Source: Camellia lanceoleosa
Lineage: Eukaryota; Streptophyta; Magnoliopsida; Ericales; Theaceae
Assembly (NCBI GenBank): GCA_025200525.1
Contig: CM045767.1
Span: forward strand, 11,577,273-11,641,272
DNA: 64,000 bases
Direction: 5' to 3'
Positions 47,070-58,595 of this stretch are shown in pieces (the stretch's first letter is position 1; every line of letters starts with the position of its first letter). The notes under the pieces were generated by a model that saw nothing but the letters and a program-made list of their open reading frames with translations, was not told the origin of the DNA and made no database searches. The position numbers and the translations under genes are program-made.

Positions 47070-47698
47070 TATGAGAACACCCACCTCCATCATCATTCAT
47101 TCATCTTCTCTAAATCCCACTTCAAAACCTATCTATCATCAAAATCTTGAAAATCTTTTGGCTGCAATAGTGATAACCATTTGATTACATACACTTTTCC
47201 GGCAATGACAATGAGTGAAATTTTTTTTGACAACCACAATTCCATAAAACGAAAGGAGTACAACAATAAAAATTTAGAAGATATTCATAGCTTTAATGGT
47301 ATTCTTAGCTCAGAGGAGATTGACTTAATAAGGGTAAGTTTCTTGAAAAAAATAGCAAAAATAATAAAAAATATTCGTCATTTTTTGAGACTGAACTCCC
47401 AAACATATATGAAATTTGGAAACAAATGTTCGAACATTATTTATTTGTTCAAGAATGGATAATCAACATTTCATATCTGTTTGGAAACAAATAACCAAAA
47501 TAGCAGCAAAAGCAAACAAACAAAGCAGGTCGGACTATCCTTGGGTGGTTGACTGGTGGATGAAATCCTATCCAGTTTTGCTTACACAGAGAGTATACAA
47601 GTATAGTGAGGCCATTGATGAATGACATAAAACCAACCAGAGAAATATAAAAGTGAATTGTTTTGTGTGTGTGAAAAGAAGTAATAAAAAAAAAAAAA
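47070..47698. other. Unrecognised conserved segment (unit B copy)
   Basis: Homologous to 30354-30960. A frame from about 47208 begins MTMSEIFFDNHNSIKRK and another ends PWVVDWWMKSYPVLLTQRV..EAIDE at 47625. The two frames are not continuous. No family was recognised. It may be a gene remnant or the interior of an old transposon. Confidence 0.3.
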
Positions 47699-47961
47699 GG
47701 GTAAATTACAAACACCCCCTCGAGGTTTAGTAAAAATACAGATTCCCCCCTGAGGTTTGAGAAATTACAAATTCCCCCATAAGAGTCAAATTTTCATAAG
47801 AAATTAGGAAAAATTAGGGGGGAATCTGTATGAAAATAAAAACCCTAGGGGGCAATTTGTTATGAAAATGTAAACCTCAGGGGGCGGGATGTAATTTCTC
47901 AAACCTCAGGGGGGAATCTGTATTTTCACCAAACCTCGAGGGGGGTGTTTGTAATTTGCCC
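47699..47961. mobile_element. MITE with GGGTAAATTACAAACACC ends (unit B only)
   Basis: The ends GGGTAAATTACAAACACC and the complement of GGTGTTTGTAATTTGCCC are a near-perfect inverted repeat. The interior repeats CCTCAGGGGGGAATCTGTA and CCCCCTGAGGTTTG motifs in both directions. The 263-bp element sits in a poly-A tract that is uninterrupted in unit A (about 30978). Confidence 0.7.
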
Positions 47962-48425
47962 AAAAAAAATCAAATAGTTTGACAAACCTCATAATGAAAC
48001 AGATAAAACATTTTTTAATCGCCACAAATTTTTTTCCACTGATTTTGGGAGGTTCCACCATTATGGGTTTGTTAGGGTTTTGGGAGAGAGGTTTTTTGGG
48101 GTGTGGTGGTGTACATTTGAATAGGTGAAATATTTTTACAAGGATAATTTTGATATTATTTGGTGGAAAAAAAGAAATTTTAAGGATTTTACAATTTATA
48201 AGTGGGGGTCTAAAGAAATAGGGCATTCAAAATAATTGATGGGGGTGCTAATAACAAAACTCTTTTTGGAATTTTAGTTCCTATTATATCCTAATATAAA
48301 TTAACTAATAAGGACAATACATATAAACCCTAAAGTAAAATATATATATATATATATATATATTTTTCATGGCACACTCTAATTATTTATATGTATGCTT
48401 TAGATTCAAGTCTCTTGTCTTCTTC

Positions 48426-48841
48426 CCTAAATTTCAATTATTTTATCTTTTTCATCCTCACTTCAAAATTCCAATCCAACTCACTAAAACTCATCATTGT
48501 CAACACTTTTATTGTTTCTTAATGTATTGTTACTTACAAATAGAAGAAAGTTTGAATAAAATCAAATAATAGATAAAAATAATAATCATTTTATTTTTTT
48601 GAAGCAACCCATCAAAGATGATATAAGCATTCACATAAATATTAAATTACAATTATTAATTTTTGTGTTTAAGATATTATTCAAATAAAAGAAAAAACTC
48701 TTTAAAATTGCATTCGGATGGGAAAAAATAAAATAAGGATTCGAGGCTAAGATAAACAAAAATTATAAAAGACTTGATGTAGATACTGTACTAAAATATA
48801 CAAGGAGAGATTCGAGAGACAAGTGAGAGAACTTGGCATCG

Positions 48842-48872
<31 letters not shown>

Positions 48873-48948
48873 AAAAGAAAAAGAGAAAACTGGGCAACCC
48901 ATCAATGATCTTCTCAAATGGGCACTTGGCATGGTGAACACAATTGGC
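48426..48948. other. Intergenic DNA with poly-A tract
   Basis: AT-rich sequence after the end of duplication unit B. It holds a run of about 28 A (48841-48869). No gene was recognised. Confidence 0.4.
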
Positions 48949-49161
48949 CTTGTTTGGCACGTGCTATTTTAGCCTATTTTAACTTAAAATTTGTAAAAAA
49001 ATAAAATAGGTTAAAATAGTTAATAAGATAAAATGTCACATCAAACTCATAATTATTTTACTTTTTTCCTCATAAACATCACATCCAACTAAAAAAAATT
49101 CAACAATCTTCATAAATACAAAAATTTTAACCTACTAAAATAGCCAACTTCTCAAACAAGA
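48949..49161. mobile_element. MITE, family 1-related copy d
   Basis: The ends CTTGTTTGGCACGTGC and the complement of CTTCTCAAACAAGACC form inverted repeats. The interior TATTTTAGCCTATTTTAAC and ATGTCACATCAAACTCAT match the family 1 interiors. Confidence 0.5.
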
Positions 49162-49433
49162 CCATAATTGCTGACACTTTCCAAAAAAACCCTTTTCAAA
49201 AATCGATAAAATAACTGCTTTATGTGGTGTTTTGAAAAGTTGGTAAAAAATTAATTTTTTGACTTTTTTAATCTATTTTGTCTTTTTGTAGGTAAAAAAT
49301 GTGAGAGGTGATGTAACTAAAAATGGATAAAAAATTAAAAGTTAACTTTTTTTTTTTGCTTCTCGAAAGACCCCATATATTTTGAAAAAAATTGGTGATG
49401 AGTTTCATCAATACTGAGAAATCTATGAAAAAT

Positions 49434-49848
49434 GACTCGTAGCTCGAATTTGGTGGCTCGAATTTGGCTTGAAACCCAAAACGACATCGTTTTGGGTTTC
49501 GATTTTTTTTTTTTTTTCTTCCTTTTCTTTCTCTTCATTTTCTTCTTCTTCTTCGTTGAACACAGAGCGGAAGCGGAGAAGCGAGAGAAAGCGAGTTGTC
49601 GTCGCATTCGTCGGGCAACTTCGTCGCTTCGTCGGTGGGAATTTTGAACTGGCGTCGCAGCTCGTCGCTCTGTCTCCGCTTGCTGCTATCTCCGCTTCCA
49701 CTTTCGCCTCCGCCTCTGCCTTCGCCTCCGCATCTACCCAATTTTGATAGCCCCCTCCAGTCCAGTTCTTCTTCTTCTTCTTCCTCCTTCTTCTTCTTCT
49801 CTTTTTCCTCTTTTCCGAATTCGAGCCTCTAAATTCGAACTACGAATC
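49434..49848. mobile_element. MULE-like element with GC-rich, possibly captured interior
   Basis: GACTCGTAGCTCGAATTTGG at the left pairs with the complement of CTAAATTCGAACTACGAATC at the right. An AAAACGACATCGTTTTGGG palindrome lies inside the left arm, as in the Pack-MULE and the fold-back at 19905. The GC-rich centre (about 49555-49740, with GTCGTCGCATTCGTCGGG) contrasts with its surroundings and may be captured host DNA, but no protein family was recognised. No target duplication was resolved. Confidence 0.5.
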
Positions 49849-50093
49849 GGAACTGAAAATCTATATGTGAATAAAAAAAATAGTTGTGAGAAATCTGATT
49901 TTTTAAAGTAGTGTAATTTAAAATTTTTGATTTGTTTATTATTTAAGTGTACCTAGAAGGATAATGTAGGAAAAACATCCGGCATATTGAGAATAATTTA
50001 TAATTTTAAATAATTTAATAGGATATGTTGAGAAATTAAGTGTATTTAATGATTTTTTTTTGGATATGTAGTACTTGTTCAATCAATTTAATA

Positions 50094-50660
50094 TCTATAC
50101 AATATATATAAAGCACGAATCCAACGTGAACAGTAATTTCAGCCACAAATGAACAGTGTTTTGTGATAGTTGAAAAGTCAATTTTGCCCTTGTGTTTTAT
50201 CACTTCGCTTCTTTGGATGCCAGGGTATTAATGGAAAAATATTTTCCAATTACCCACAGTTGTCTTCCAATTACGCACAGTTGTATAGAAATATCTTCCA
50301 ATTACGCACAGTTGTTTATCAAATGAAAGATCCATGTACTCACTCTCTCTCTCCAGATAACCCTCCCTTCTCTTATCCACCCAAAAACAAACCCTCCCTT
50401 CTCTTCTCAAAGCCGATCTCCCTCCACAAAGCCCGATATTCCAGCACCTCCTCTCTCCTCTCACCGATCTCCTCCCTCCTTTCTCCTCTGGCGACCACGG
50501 ATGACGTCTCCTCTGTGGTGCCAATTTGTTTGATTTTGTGGGTGTTCATAGTGTTCACCAGCGAATCAAACGAAAATTGAGCCCAAGGATGGAAGAATAT
50601 GACACAAGCTTCTATTAAGGTAAAGACATAGATGAAGAATATTAGGTATTTCGATTTTAG
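50094..50660 (+). mobile_element. Helitron-like 5' end with leader-like sequence
   Basis: TCTATACAATATATATAAAG followed by CACGAATCCAACGTGAACAG resembles the TC-starting 5' termini of plant Helitrons and lies after an A. Downstream are a repeated CAATTACGCACAGTTG motif, a C/T-rich leader-like stretch (50339-50520), a short ATG frame MEEYDTSFY at 50590 and a possible donor AAG|GTAAAG near 50620. No Rep/helicase coding sequence and no 3' hairpin-CTRR end were found, so this stays tentative. Confidence 0.35.
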
Positions 50661-52201
50661 GTTTATTTTGATCCAGTTAGGGTTTGTAAAGTGTTTTAAT
50701 TTTCTTTGGTTCTGTTAATTAGTTGGGGTTTTGTTCTTTTTATTATTGTTTGCATGATGTTTACTGTGTATATTTTGTGGCTTCTTGTTTTTCATTAGGG
50801 TTTCAATTTTATTATTGTTTTAATTTTCTTTGGTTCTGTGTTCTTTTTCTTTCTCATTAGTTAATTTAATTAAATTTTTTTCATTTTTATTATGTAATTT
50901 GGCTTACAATTTGAGCTAAAAAATTAATTTTGTTGATCATAGGCCTTTGGGATTCTATGCTTAATATTAGGATTTTTTTTGTCTTGTTCATTTTTCTTTG
51001 ATTTTTTTTTTTCTGTTCTCTGTTCCTCTCAAATGGAGTAAAAACATCATTCTCTATCAACTTTTTTAATTTCTCACATTGATAAGGGATTTTTTTTTAC
51101 AGAAATGATCAATAATGGTGTATGCCACATGATGATGTGATATTTTGATTTGCTTTTCTTTTTTGTTATGGAAAGTGATATTTTGATCTGCTCTATCACT
51201 ATTTAGAAATGATATACATTCTTCTAATTTGAAAGCTTTAAACATAGTTTTAATGAATTAGCAATAAAAAAAAGAAAAAAAAGAACAAGACACAAATATC
51301 ACATCATTTTAAAACTCTCACACCATTAAAACTCTATAGAACTCTTCTTTCCCAATCTTTTTTTTAATAGTTCTAGAGTTAATGCATTTGAGAGCAAAAA
51401 AAGTCAGTCAGTTAACTCAATTGATAAAGGCCTAATTTGGGAAATTAGTTAAAAGTCAAATTTTGATTTTTAATTTATTTTGGGTTATATAACTTTTTTA
51501 TTTTTTTATAAATTTTTTCAAAAAAAAGTTTCATACATACAAATCTAATTTTTTTTTTTTAATTTTTTTTTTTTGTGAGTTGTAAAAAAAAATTGCAAGG
51601 ACCAAACCCTAATTTTACCTATTTTTTTGGGGATGTTTTATACCTAAATCGACTAAAGAGGATGCAATTCGAAATAGAAAGAAAATTTTTTTTTGTGTAG
51701 ATTGTTTTTGGGATTTTGCCTAATAAAATTAGGGTTTCTTCATATTTATATCTTTAGGGTTTATATTGTATTTATTCTGGAATTCAATCTTATATGGGTA
51801 AAAGGTAAGGGCTTGAGATACTCACGATGTGAAGGTAATGTTTAGAGTTGTAATACTTATCTATGATTTTAGTTTTTGTGTTATTATCGTGCTTGATATA
51901 TTTCTTTAGTTGGTTTTTGCTTTTCTTGGTGAGTATAATATTTTTAACTTAGAAGGGTTGTCTTTTCATTTTTTCATTTATGTTATCTATATTTCTTATC
52001 AAATCTATCAATTTTTACGACTTTATACTGGTAAATTTATGACATTTATGATTTATATTCAATGTTTTTTAATTCTAAGTTTTATTACTAAACACATTTG
52101 AGTCAAAACTAAGTATTTTACTCATTAAATGCTTTATGATATTAATAGAAATATAAAACCTTCCAATTGCAATATTAGTTAGAGAAAGGTTAAAAAAATG
52201 C

Positions 52202-52789
52202 ACAAGCTTTGCTTTCTCTTTTTTAGTTCTCTAAACCTGAAAGAGAAAGTCATATGTGTGAAAAATGATAATCATTCCTCCCTGTAGTGAGTTTTGAATA
52301 TAATATGTTTTTCACAAGATTTTAGATTATACTTTGATTAAATTGGGGAAATATAAAAAAAAATCCTTCAAAGTTATGGCTTTTCTTTATTTTTATTTAT
52401 TTATTTTTTTCCTACAAGGTACTAGCCCACCATCTCCGGAATTTATTATTTTTTAAACTATAAGCACATCACTTAACCTTGATTTTTCCAATCGTAAATT
52501 GATATAAATACTTCCACTTTCCCATCCCCAAATCGATTTTTACACAAAAATAAATAGATAAATAAATAAAAATTATGCCTATATGTTATACTCATGACAG
52601 TAATGGTTTTGTATTATATTTTTGATCTACAAATACTCCATAAAAAGCTTAAATATGTCTTGGTAAAGTTTTTCGGTATCTGTAGACTAGCCCAACTACA
52701 TAATTGCAGACATGAATAACTAACTAATAATATTTTTGTATTTTCATTGATTTTATGGTGCAGGCAAGGCATGTAGAACACGCGATGCT
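52202..52789. repeat. 585-bp subrepeat 1a
   Basis: Runs from ACAAGCTTTGCTTTCTC to AACACGCGATGCT and is directly followed by 1b. It is marked by CCTGAAAGAGAAAGTCATATG. Confidence 0.85.
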
Positions 52790-53372
52790 ACAAGCTTTGC
52801 TTTCTCTTTTTTAGTTCTCTAAACCTGAAAAAGAGTCATGTGTGAAACTGATAATCATTCCTCTCTGTACAGAGTTTTGAATATAATATGTTTTTCACAA
52901 AATTTTAGATTATACTTTGATTACATTGGGGAAATATAAAAAAAAATCCTTCAAAGTTATGGCTTTTCTTTATTTTTATTTATTTATTTTTTTCCTACAA
53001 GGTAGTAGCCCACCATCTCCGGAATTTATTATTTTTTAAACCATAAGCACATCACTTAACCTTGATTTTTCCAATCGTAAATTGATATAAATACTTCCAC
53101 TTTCCCATCCCCAAATCGATTTTTACACAAAAATAAATAGATAAATAAATAAAAATTATGCCTATATGTTATACTCATGACATTAATGGTTTTGTATTAT
53201 ATTTTTGATCTACAAATACTCCATGAAAAGCTTAAATATGTCTTGGTAAAGTTTTTCGGTATCTGCAGACTAGCCCAACTACATAATTGCAGACATGAAT
53301 AACTAACTAATAATATTTTTGTATTTTCATTGATTTTATGGTGCAGGCAAGGCATGTAGAACACGCGATGCT
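52790..53372. repeat. 585-bp subrepeat 1b
   Basis: Same unit as 1a but with the diagnostic CCTGAAAAAGAGTCATGTG and CTCTGTACAGAG variants. Confidence 0.85.
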
Positions 53373-53737
53373 ATTTTGATCCAGAAATTGACATAGAGGA
53401 ATTCTTCAGGTTAGGTGTTGAAACTATAATTTTGAGTCTGGTACATATCATTTGGATTCATTCGCAAAAATTTATGTTGCAACTTTTGACAGATTTTTTA
53501 GCTATTATTTGGATTCATTTGGAAAAAAATTTAAGTTGCAACTTTTCACAAATTTTTTAACTATCATTTGGTTGTGTCACGACATTCAAAATCAATCAAG
53601 AATTATTTTCTCTTTGGTTGCCATGTGACAAATTTCTGTTTAGTTGAACCCTCATGTTGTTCCTTTTTATTTCCTTTGTAGATCACAAGGTTAGTATTTT
53701 TTTTTTTGTTATTTTTTTGAAACTCTAGAAATAACAA

Positions 53738-54123
53738 TAAGTGTAGGAACCCATAAATCAAATATAGAATCAAACATAGAATACATGTTTTAACATAACT
53801 TCACAAAGTGTGGCCATACCTAAAAAATTTGTTGGTTTGTATGTTCTTAGATTCATTGTTAAAACATAGGTGATGGGTATGGCCCTGGTGAAATAGTGTT
53901 AGTGTGGGTGTGGGTGTGGGTGAGTATAATATCGCATGGGGGCAAAATTTTCATCATGAAAGGTATAGTTGACCTTTTACTCTTTGCCTTTGGGCTTCAG
54001 TTGAAATCTTAATAATAATAGTGCATTTGATTTCATTTGTACTACAATAGAAGCAACTTTTAATAACATGTGTTCACATCATTTTTCGCCCAAAATGCTT
54101 TAATTTATTAACATGTGCCTTTG
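53738..54123. other. Spacer between the two large duplication units
   Basis: 386 bp with no match inside the units, including GTGTGGGTGTGGGTGTGGGTG. No gene was recognised. Confidence 0.4.
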
Positions 54124-55545
54124 GGCTTCTTGTTTTTCATTAGGGTTTCAATTTTATTATTGTTTTAATTTTCTTTGGTTCTGTGTTCTTTTTCTTTCTC
54201 ATTAGTTAATTTAATTTAATTTTTTTCATTTTTATTATGTAATTTGGCTTACAATTTGAGCTAAAAAATTAATTTTGTTGATCATAGGCCTTGGGGATTC
54301 TATGCTTAATATTATGATTTTTTTTGTCTTGTTCATTTTTCTTTGATTTTTTTTTTTCTGTTCTCTGTTCCTCTCAAATGGAGTAAAAACATCATTCTCT
54401 ATCAACTTTTTTAATTTCTCACATTGATAAGGGATTTTTTTTTACAGAAATGATCAATAATGGTGTATGCCACATGATGATGTGATATTTTGATTTGCTT
54501 TTCTTTTTTGTTATGGAAAGTAATATTTTGATCTGCTCTATCACTATTTAGAAATGATATACATTCTTCTAATTTGAAAGCTTTAAACATAGTTTTAATG
54601 AATTAGCAATAAAAAAAAGAAAAAAAAAGAACGAGACACAAATATCACATCATTTTAAAACTCTCACACCATTAAAACTCTATAGAACTCTTCTTTCCCA
54701 ATCTTTTTTTTAATAGTTCTAGAGTTAATGCATTTGAGAGCAAAAAAAGTGTCAGTTAACTCAATTGATAAAGGCCTAATTTGGGAAATTAGTTAAAAGT
54801 CAAATTTTGATTTTTAATTTATTTTGGGTTATATAACTTTTTTATTTTTTTATAAATTTTTTCAAAAAAAAGTTTCATACATACAAATCTAATTTTTTTT
54901 TTTTTAATTTTTTTTTTGTGAGTTGTAAAAAAAAATTGCAAGGACCAAACCCTAATTTTACCTATTTTTTTGGGGATGTTTTATACCTAAATCGACTAAA
55001 GAGGATGCAATTCGAAATAGAAAGAAATTTTTTTTTTGTGTAGATTGTTTTTGGGATTTTGCCTAATAAAATTAGGGTTTCTTCATATTTATATCTTTAG
55101 GGTTTATATTGTATTTATTCTGGAATTCAATCTTATATGGGTAAAAGGTAAGGGCTTGAGATACTCACGATGTGAAGGTAATGTTTAGAGTTGTAATACT
55201 TATCTATGATTTTAGTTTTTGTGTTATTATCGTGCTTGATATATTTCTTTAGTTGGTTTTTGCTTTTCTTGGTGAGTATAATATTTTTAACTTAGAAGGG
55301 TTGTCTTTTTCATCTTTTCATTTATGTTATCTATATTACTTATGAAATCTATCAATTTTTAAGACTTTATAGTGGTAAATTTATGACATTTATGATTTAT
55401 ATTCAATGTTTATTAATACTAAGTTTTATTACTAAACACATTTGAGTCAAAACTAAGTATTTTACTCATTAAATGCTTTATGATATTAATAGAAATATAA
55501 AACCTTCCAATTGCAATATTAGTTATAGAAAGGTTAAAAAAATGC

Positions 55546-56133
55546 ACAAGCTTTGCTTTCTCTTTTTTAGTTCTCTAAACCTGAAAGAGAAAGTCATATG
55601 TGTGAAAAATGATAATCATTCCTCCCTGTAGAGAGTTTTGAATATAATATGTTTTTCACAAGATTTTAGATTATACTTTGATTAAATTGGGGAAATATAA
55701 AAAAAAATCCTTCAAAGTTATGGCTTTTCTTTATTTTTATTTATTTATTTTTTTCCTACAAGGTACTAGCCCACCATCTCCGGAATTTATTATTTTTTAA
55801 ACTATAAGCACATCACTTAACCTTGATTTTTCCAATCGTAAATTGATATAAATACTTCCACTTTCCCATCCCCAAATCGATTTTTACACAAAAATAAATA
55901 GATAAATAAATAAAAATTACGCCTATATGTTATACTCATGACAGTAATGGTTTTGTATTATATTTTTGATCTACAAATACTCCATAAAAAGCTTAAATAT
56001 GTCTTGGTAAAGTTTTTCGGTATCTGTAGACTAGCCCAACTACATAATTGCAGACATGAATAACTAACTAATAATATTTTTGTATTTGCATTGATTTTAT
56101 GGTGCAGGCAAGGCATGTAGAACACGCGATGCT
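55546..56133. repeat. 585-bp subrepeat 2a
   Basis: Carries the 'a' variant CCTGAAAGAGAAAGTCATATG. Confidence 0.85.
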
Positions 56134-56716
56134 ACAAGCTTTGCTTTCTCTTTTTTAGTTCTCTAAACCTGAAAAAGAGTCATGTGTGAAACTGATAATC
56201 ATTCCTCTCTGTACAGAGTTTTGAATATAATATGTTTTTCACAAAATTTTAGATTATACTTTGATTACATTGGGGAAATATAAAAAAAAATCCTTCAAAG
56301 TTATGGCTTTTCTTTATTTTTATTTATTTATTTTTTTCCTACAAGGTAGTAGCCCACCATCTCCGGAATTTATTATTTTTTAAACCATAAGCACATCACT
56401 TAACCTTGATTTTTCCAATCGTAAATTGATATAAATACTTCCACTTTCCCATCCCCAAATCGATTTTTACACAAAAATAAATAGATAAATAAATAAAAAT
56501 TATGCCTACACGTTATACTCATGACATTAATGGTTTTGTATTATATTTTTGATCTACAAATACTCCATGAAAAGCTTAAATATGTCTTGGTAAAGTTTTT
56601 TGGTATCTGCAGACTAGCCCAACTACATAATTGCAGACATGAATAACTAACTAATAATATTTTTGTATTTTCATTGATTTTATGGTGCAGGCAAGGCATG
56701 TAGAACACGCGATGCT
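56134..56716. repeat. 585-bp subrepeat 2b
   Basis: Carries the 'b' variant CCTGAAAAAGAGTCATGTG. Confidence 0.85.
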
Positions 56717-57200
56717 ATTTTGATCCAGAAATTGACACACAGGAATTCTTCAGGTTAGGTGTTGAAACTATAATTTTGAGTCTGGTACATATCATTTGGA
56801 TTCATTCGCAAAAATTTATGTTGCAACTTTTGACAGATTTTTTAGCTATTGTTTGGATTCATTTGGAAAAAAATTTAAGTTGCAACTTTTCACAAATTTT
56901 TTAACTATCATTTGGTTGTGTCACGACATTCAAAATCAATCAAGAATTATTTTCTCTTTGGTTGCCATGTGACAAATTTCTGTTTAGTTGAACCCTCATG
57001 TTGTTCCTTTTTATTTCCTTTGTAGATCGCAAGGTTAGTATTTTTTTTTTGTTATTTTTTTGGAACTCTAGAAATAACAAAACTCCCCTTCATAAATTGG
57101 CCAAATATGGAAATATCATTAGTATTAGCTAGGTAATAAAGTTCGAACACAAAACTGTTCTTGATTAAAGGCCCCAATTATGAATGTCAAAAAAAATATT

Positions 57201-58595
57201 CACTACTACAAAAACATATAAAGATTATATTTTTTTTTTGTGATGTATGTTATTTAATTACACCTTTTAAGTTTTATTAAAATGTGATATTTGGGAGTGT
57301 GATTAAAAGGGGTCATTTTTAATCACATCTTTTAAGTGTGATTAATACCATTTAGATCACATATTTTAAGTGTAATTAAAAATATTTAGATCACACATTT
57401 TAAATGTGATTAATAACATTTAGATCAAACCTTTTAGTCACCATCAACCCCTCTCACACTATAAACTTTACACAACCCACTCTTTCTACTATGCCTCTAT
57501 AATATTATATGATTATATATGCAACATATATTATTTATATAGTACATAGGCCCATATTAATATAAAAATATATATATAAAGATAATTATTTTTTATTGAA
57601 CATAATTTATGTAAAAATAAATTATTTACTAGAAAAAAAAAAAAAGAGACCACTTTTGGCAATTCTATACTTTTGACTACTAATTATTTTTTAGTCATTA
57701 AAAATTTTAATTCCCGGGCTAAAATTACCACTTTTGATGACTAAACTTCTCTTTAGTGTGTTCAAAAAAAAAACTTCCCTTAAGTCACCAAAAAACCTCA
57801 CTTTTGGCTACTCAACATCCTTTTAGTCGCCCAATGCTTTAGTTTTGGCTACTGAATTTTTTTTAGTCGCCAAAAGGCCTCATTTTGGGCTACTAAAAAT
57901 TTTTTAGTCGGTAAAAGCCTCACTTTTGGCGACCAAACATCTTTTTAGTCGCCCAGTGTCTTACTTTTGGCTACTAAATTTTTTTTAGTCGCTAAAAAGC
58001 CTTACTTTTGGCTACAAAAATTTTTTTAGTCGGTAAAAGCCATATATGGGCAACCAAATAGATTTTTAGTCGCCAAAACTTATACTTTTGGCTACTAAAT
58101 TTTTTTAATCGCCAAAAATCTTTACTTTTGTCTACTAATACTTTTTTAGTCGCCAAAACCTATACTTTCAGCGACCAAAGGTGCTTTTTTAGTCGCCAAA
58201 GATGCTTTTCCTTGTAGTGGAATGTGATTAAATATATATATATATATAATTACACTTATTTAAAAAGTGTGATTAAAAAGTAGTAATGTATATATAATCA
58301 CACTTTAATTAGAAGGTGTGATTAAAAAATATATAAATAATCACACTTTAATTAGAATGTGTAATTAAAATATATATATATATATATAATCACACTTATT
58401 TAAAAGTTGTGATTAAAAAGTAGTAGTGTATATAATCACACTTAATTGAAAAGTGACATAAAAAATAAATATTATCACACTCAATCAAATTAAGTGTGAT
58501 TAAAATATCAATCTAATTTTCTTTATCACACTTCCAATAAAAGTAAGATATTTTTTTTTGTCAAAGTGTGATTTTTAACTATTTTTATAGTAGTG
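57201..58595. mobile_element. Non-autonomous CACTA element
   Basis: It starts CACTACTACAAAAAC and ends with the complement of CACTACTATAAAAATAG. The flanks are the 3-bp duplication ATT (57198-57200 and 58596-58598). Subterminal repeats of AAGTGTGATTAA in both directions are typical of CACTA transposons. The 1,395-bp element has no transposase. Inside lies an array of TTTTGGCTACTAAATTTTTT / TTTAGTCGCCAAA units (57640-58205). Confidence 0.85.
57645..58220. repeat. TTTAGTCGCCAAAA array with an inner CACTA-type end
   Basis: About eight to ten degenerate units of roughly 60 bp alternate CTTTTGGCTACTAAA and TTTTTTAGTCGCC. The array ends with GCTTTTCCTTGTAGTG (58206-58220), the complement of a second CACTA terminus, CACTACAAGGAAAAGC. 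A second, left-truncated CACTA element is thus probably nested here. Confidence 0.6.

Larger units (their letters stand above)
31471..48425 (+). repeat. Tandem segmental duplication, unit B
   Basis: Collinear with 20806-31445 from AGAATTAACAAATTAGGG to TCTTGTCTTCTTCCCT. It is about 6.3 kb longer because of later insertions at 32115-36381, 42153-43200, 43406-45195 and 47699-47961. After those are removed the two units are similar in length and highly alike, including all five GDSL exons. Confidence 0.88.
50779..53737. repeat. Large tandem duplication, unit 1
   Basis: Aligns almost base for base with 54124-57080, from GGCTTCTTGTTTTTCATTAG to CTCTAGAAATAACAA. Differences are rare (small indels in homopolymers and scattered substitutions), so the copy is young. 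It contains two subrepeats of about 585 bp. No convincing coding region. GTGCAG|GCAAGGCATGTAGAACACGC looks like a splice acceptor and short exon. Confidence 0.88.
54124..57080. repeat. Large tandem duplication, unit 2
   Basis: Second copy of 50779-53737, offset 3,345 bp. It carries subrepeats 2a and 2b with the same diagnostic variants in the same order as unit 1. This shows the small duplication came first and the large one later. Confidence 0.88.

Noticed and set aside
49423..49741. Opposed frames of 68-92 codons in the 49434-49848 element
   Set aside because: They consist of Lys/Glu or Phe/Ser low-complexity runs from GAA/TTC repeats; no family resemblance.
50170..50580. 136-codon frame before the large duplication
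   Set aside because: No family resemblance; CT-rich leader-like DNA with no downstream continuation.
57201..58595. CRISPR-like look of the regularly spaced TTTAGTCGCCAAA repeats
   Set aside because: The spacing is irregular, the 'spacers' are near-copies of each other, and the repeats lie inside a plant CACTA transposon.
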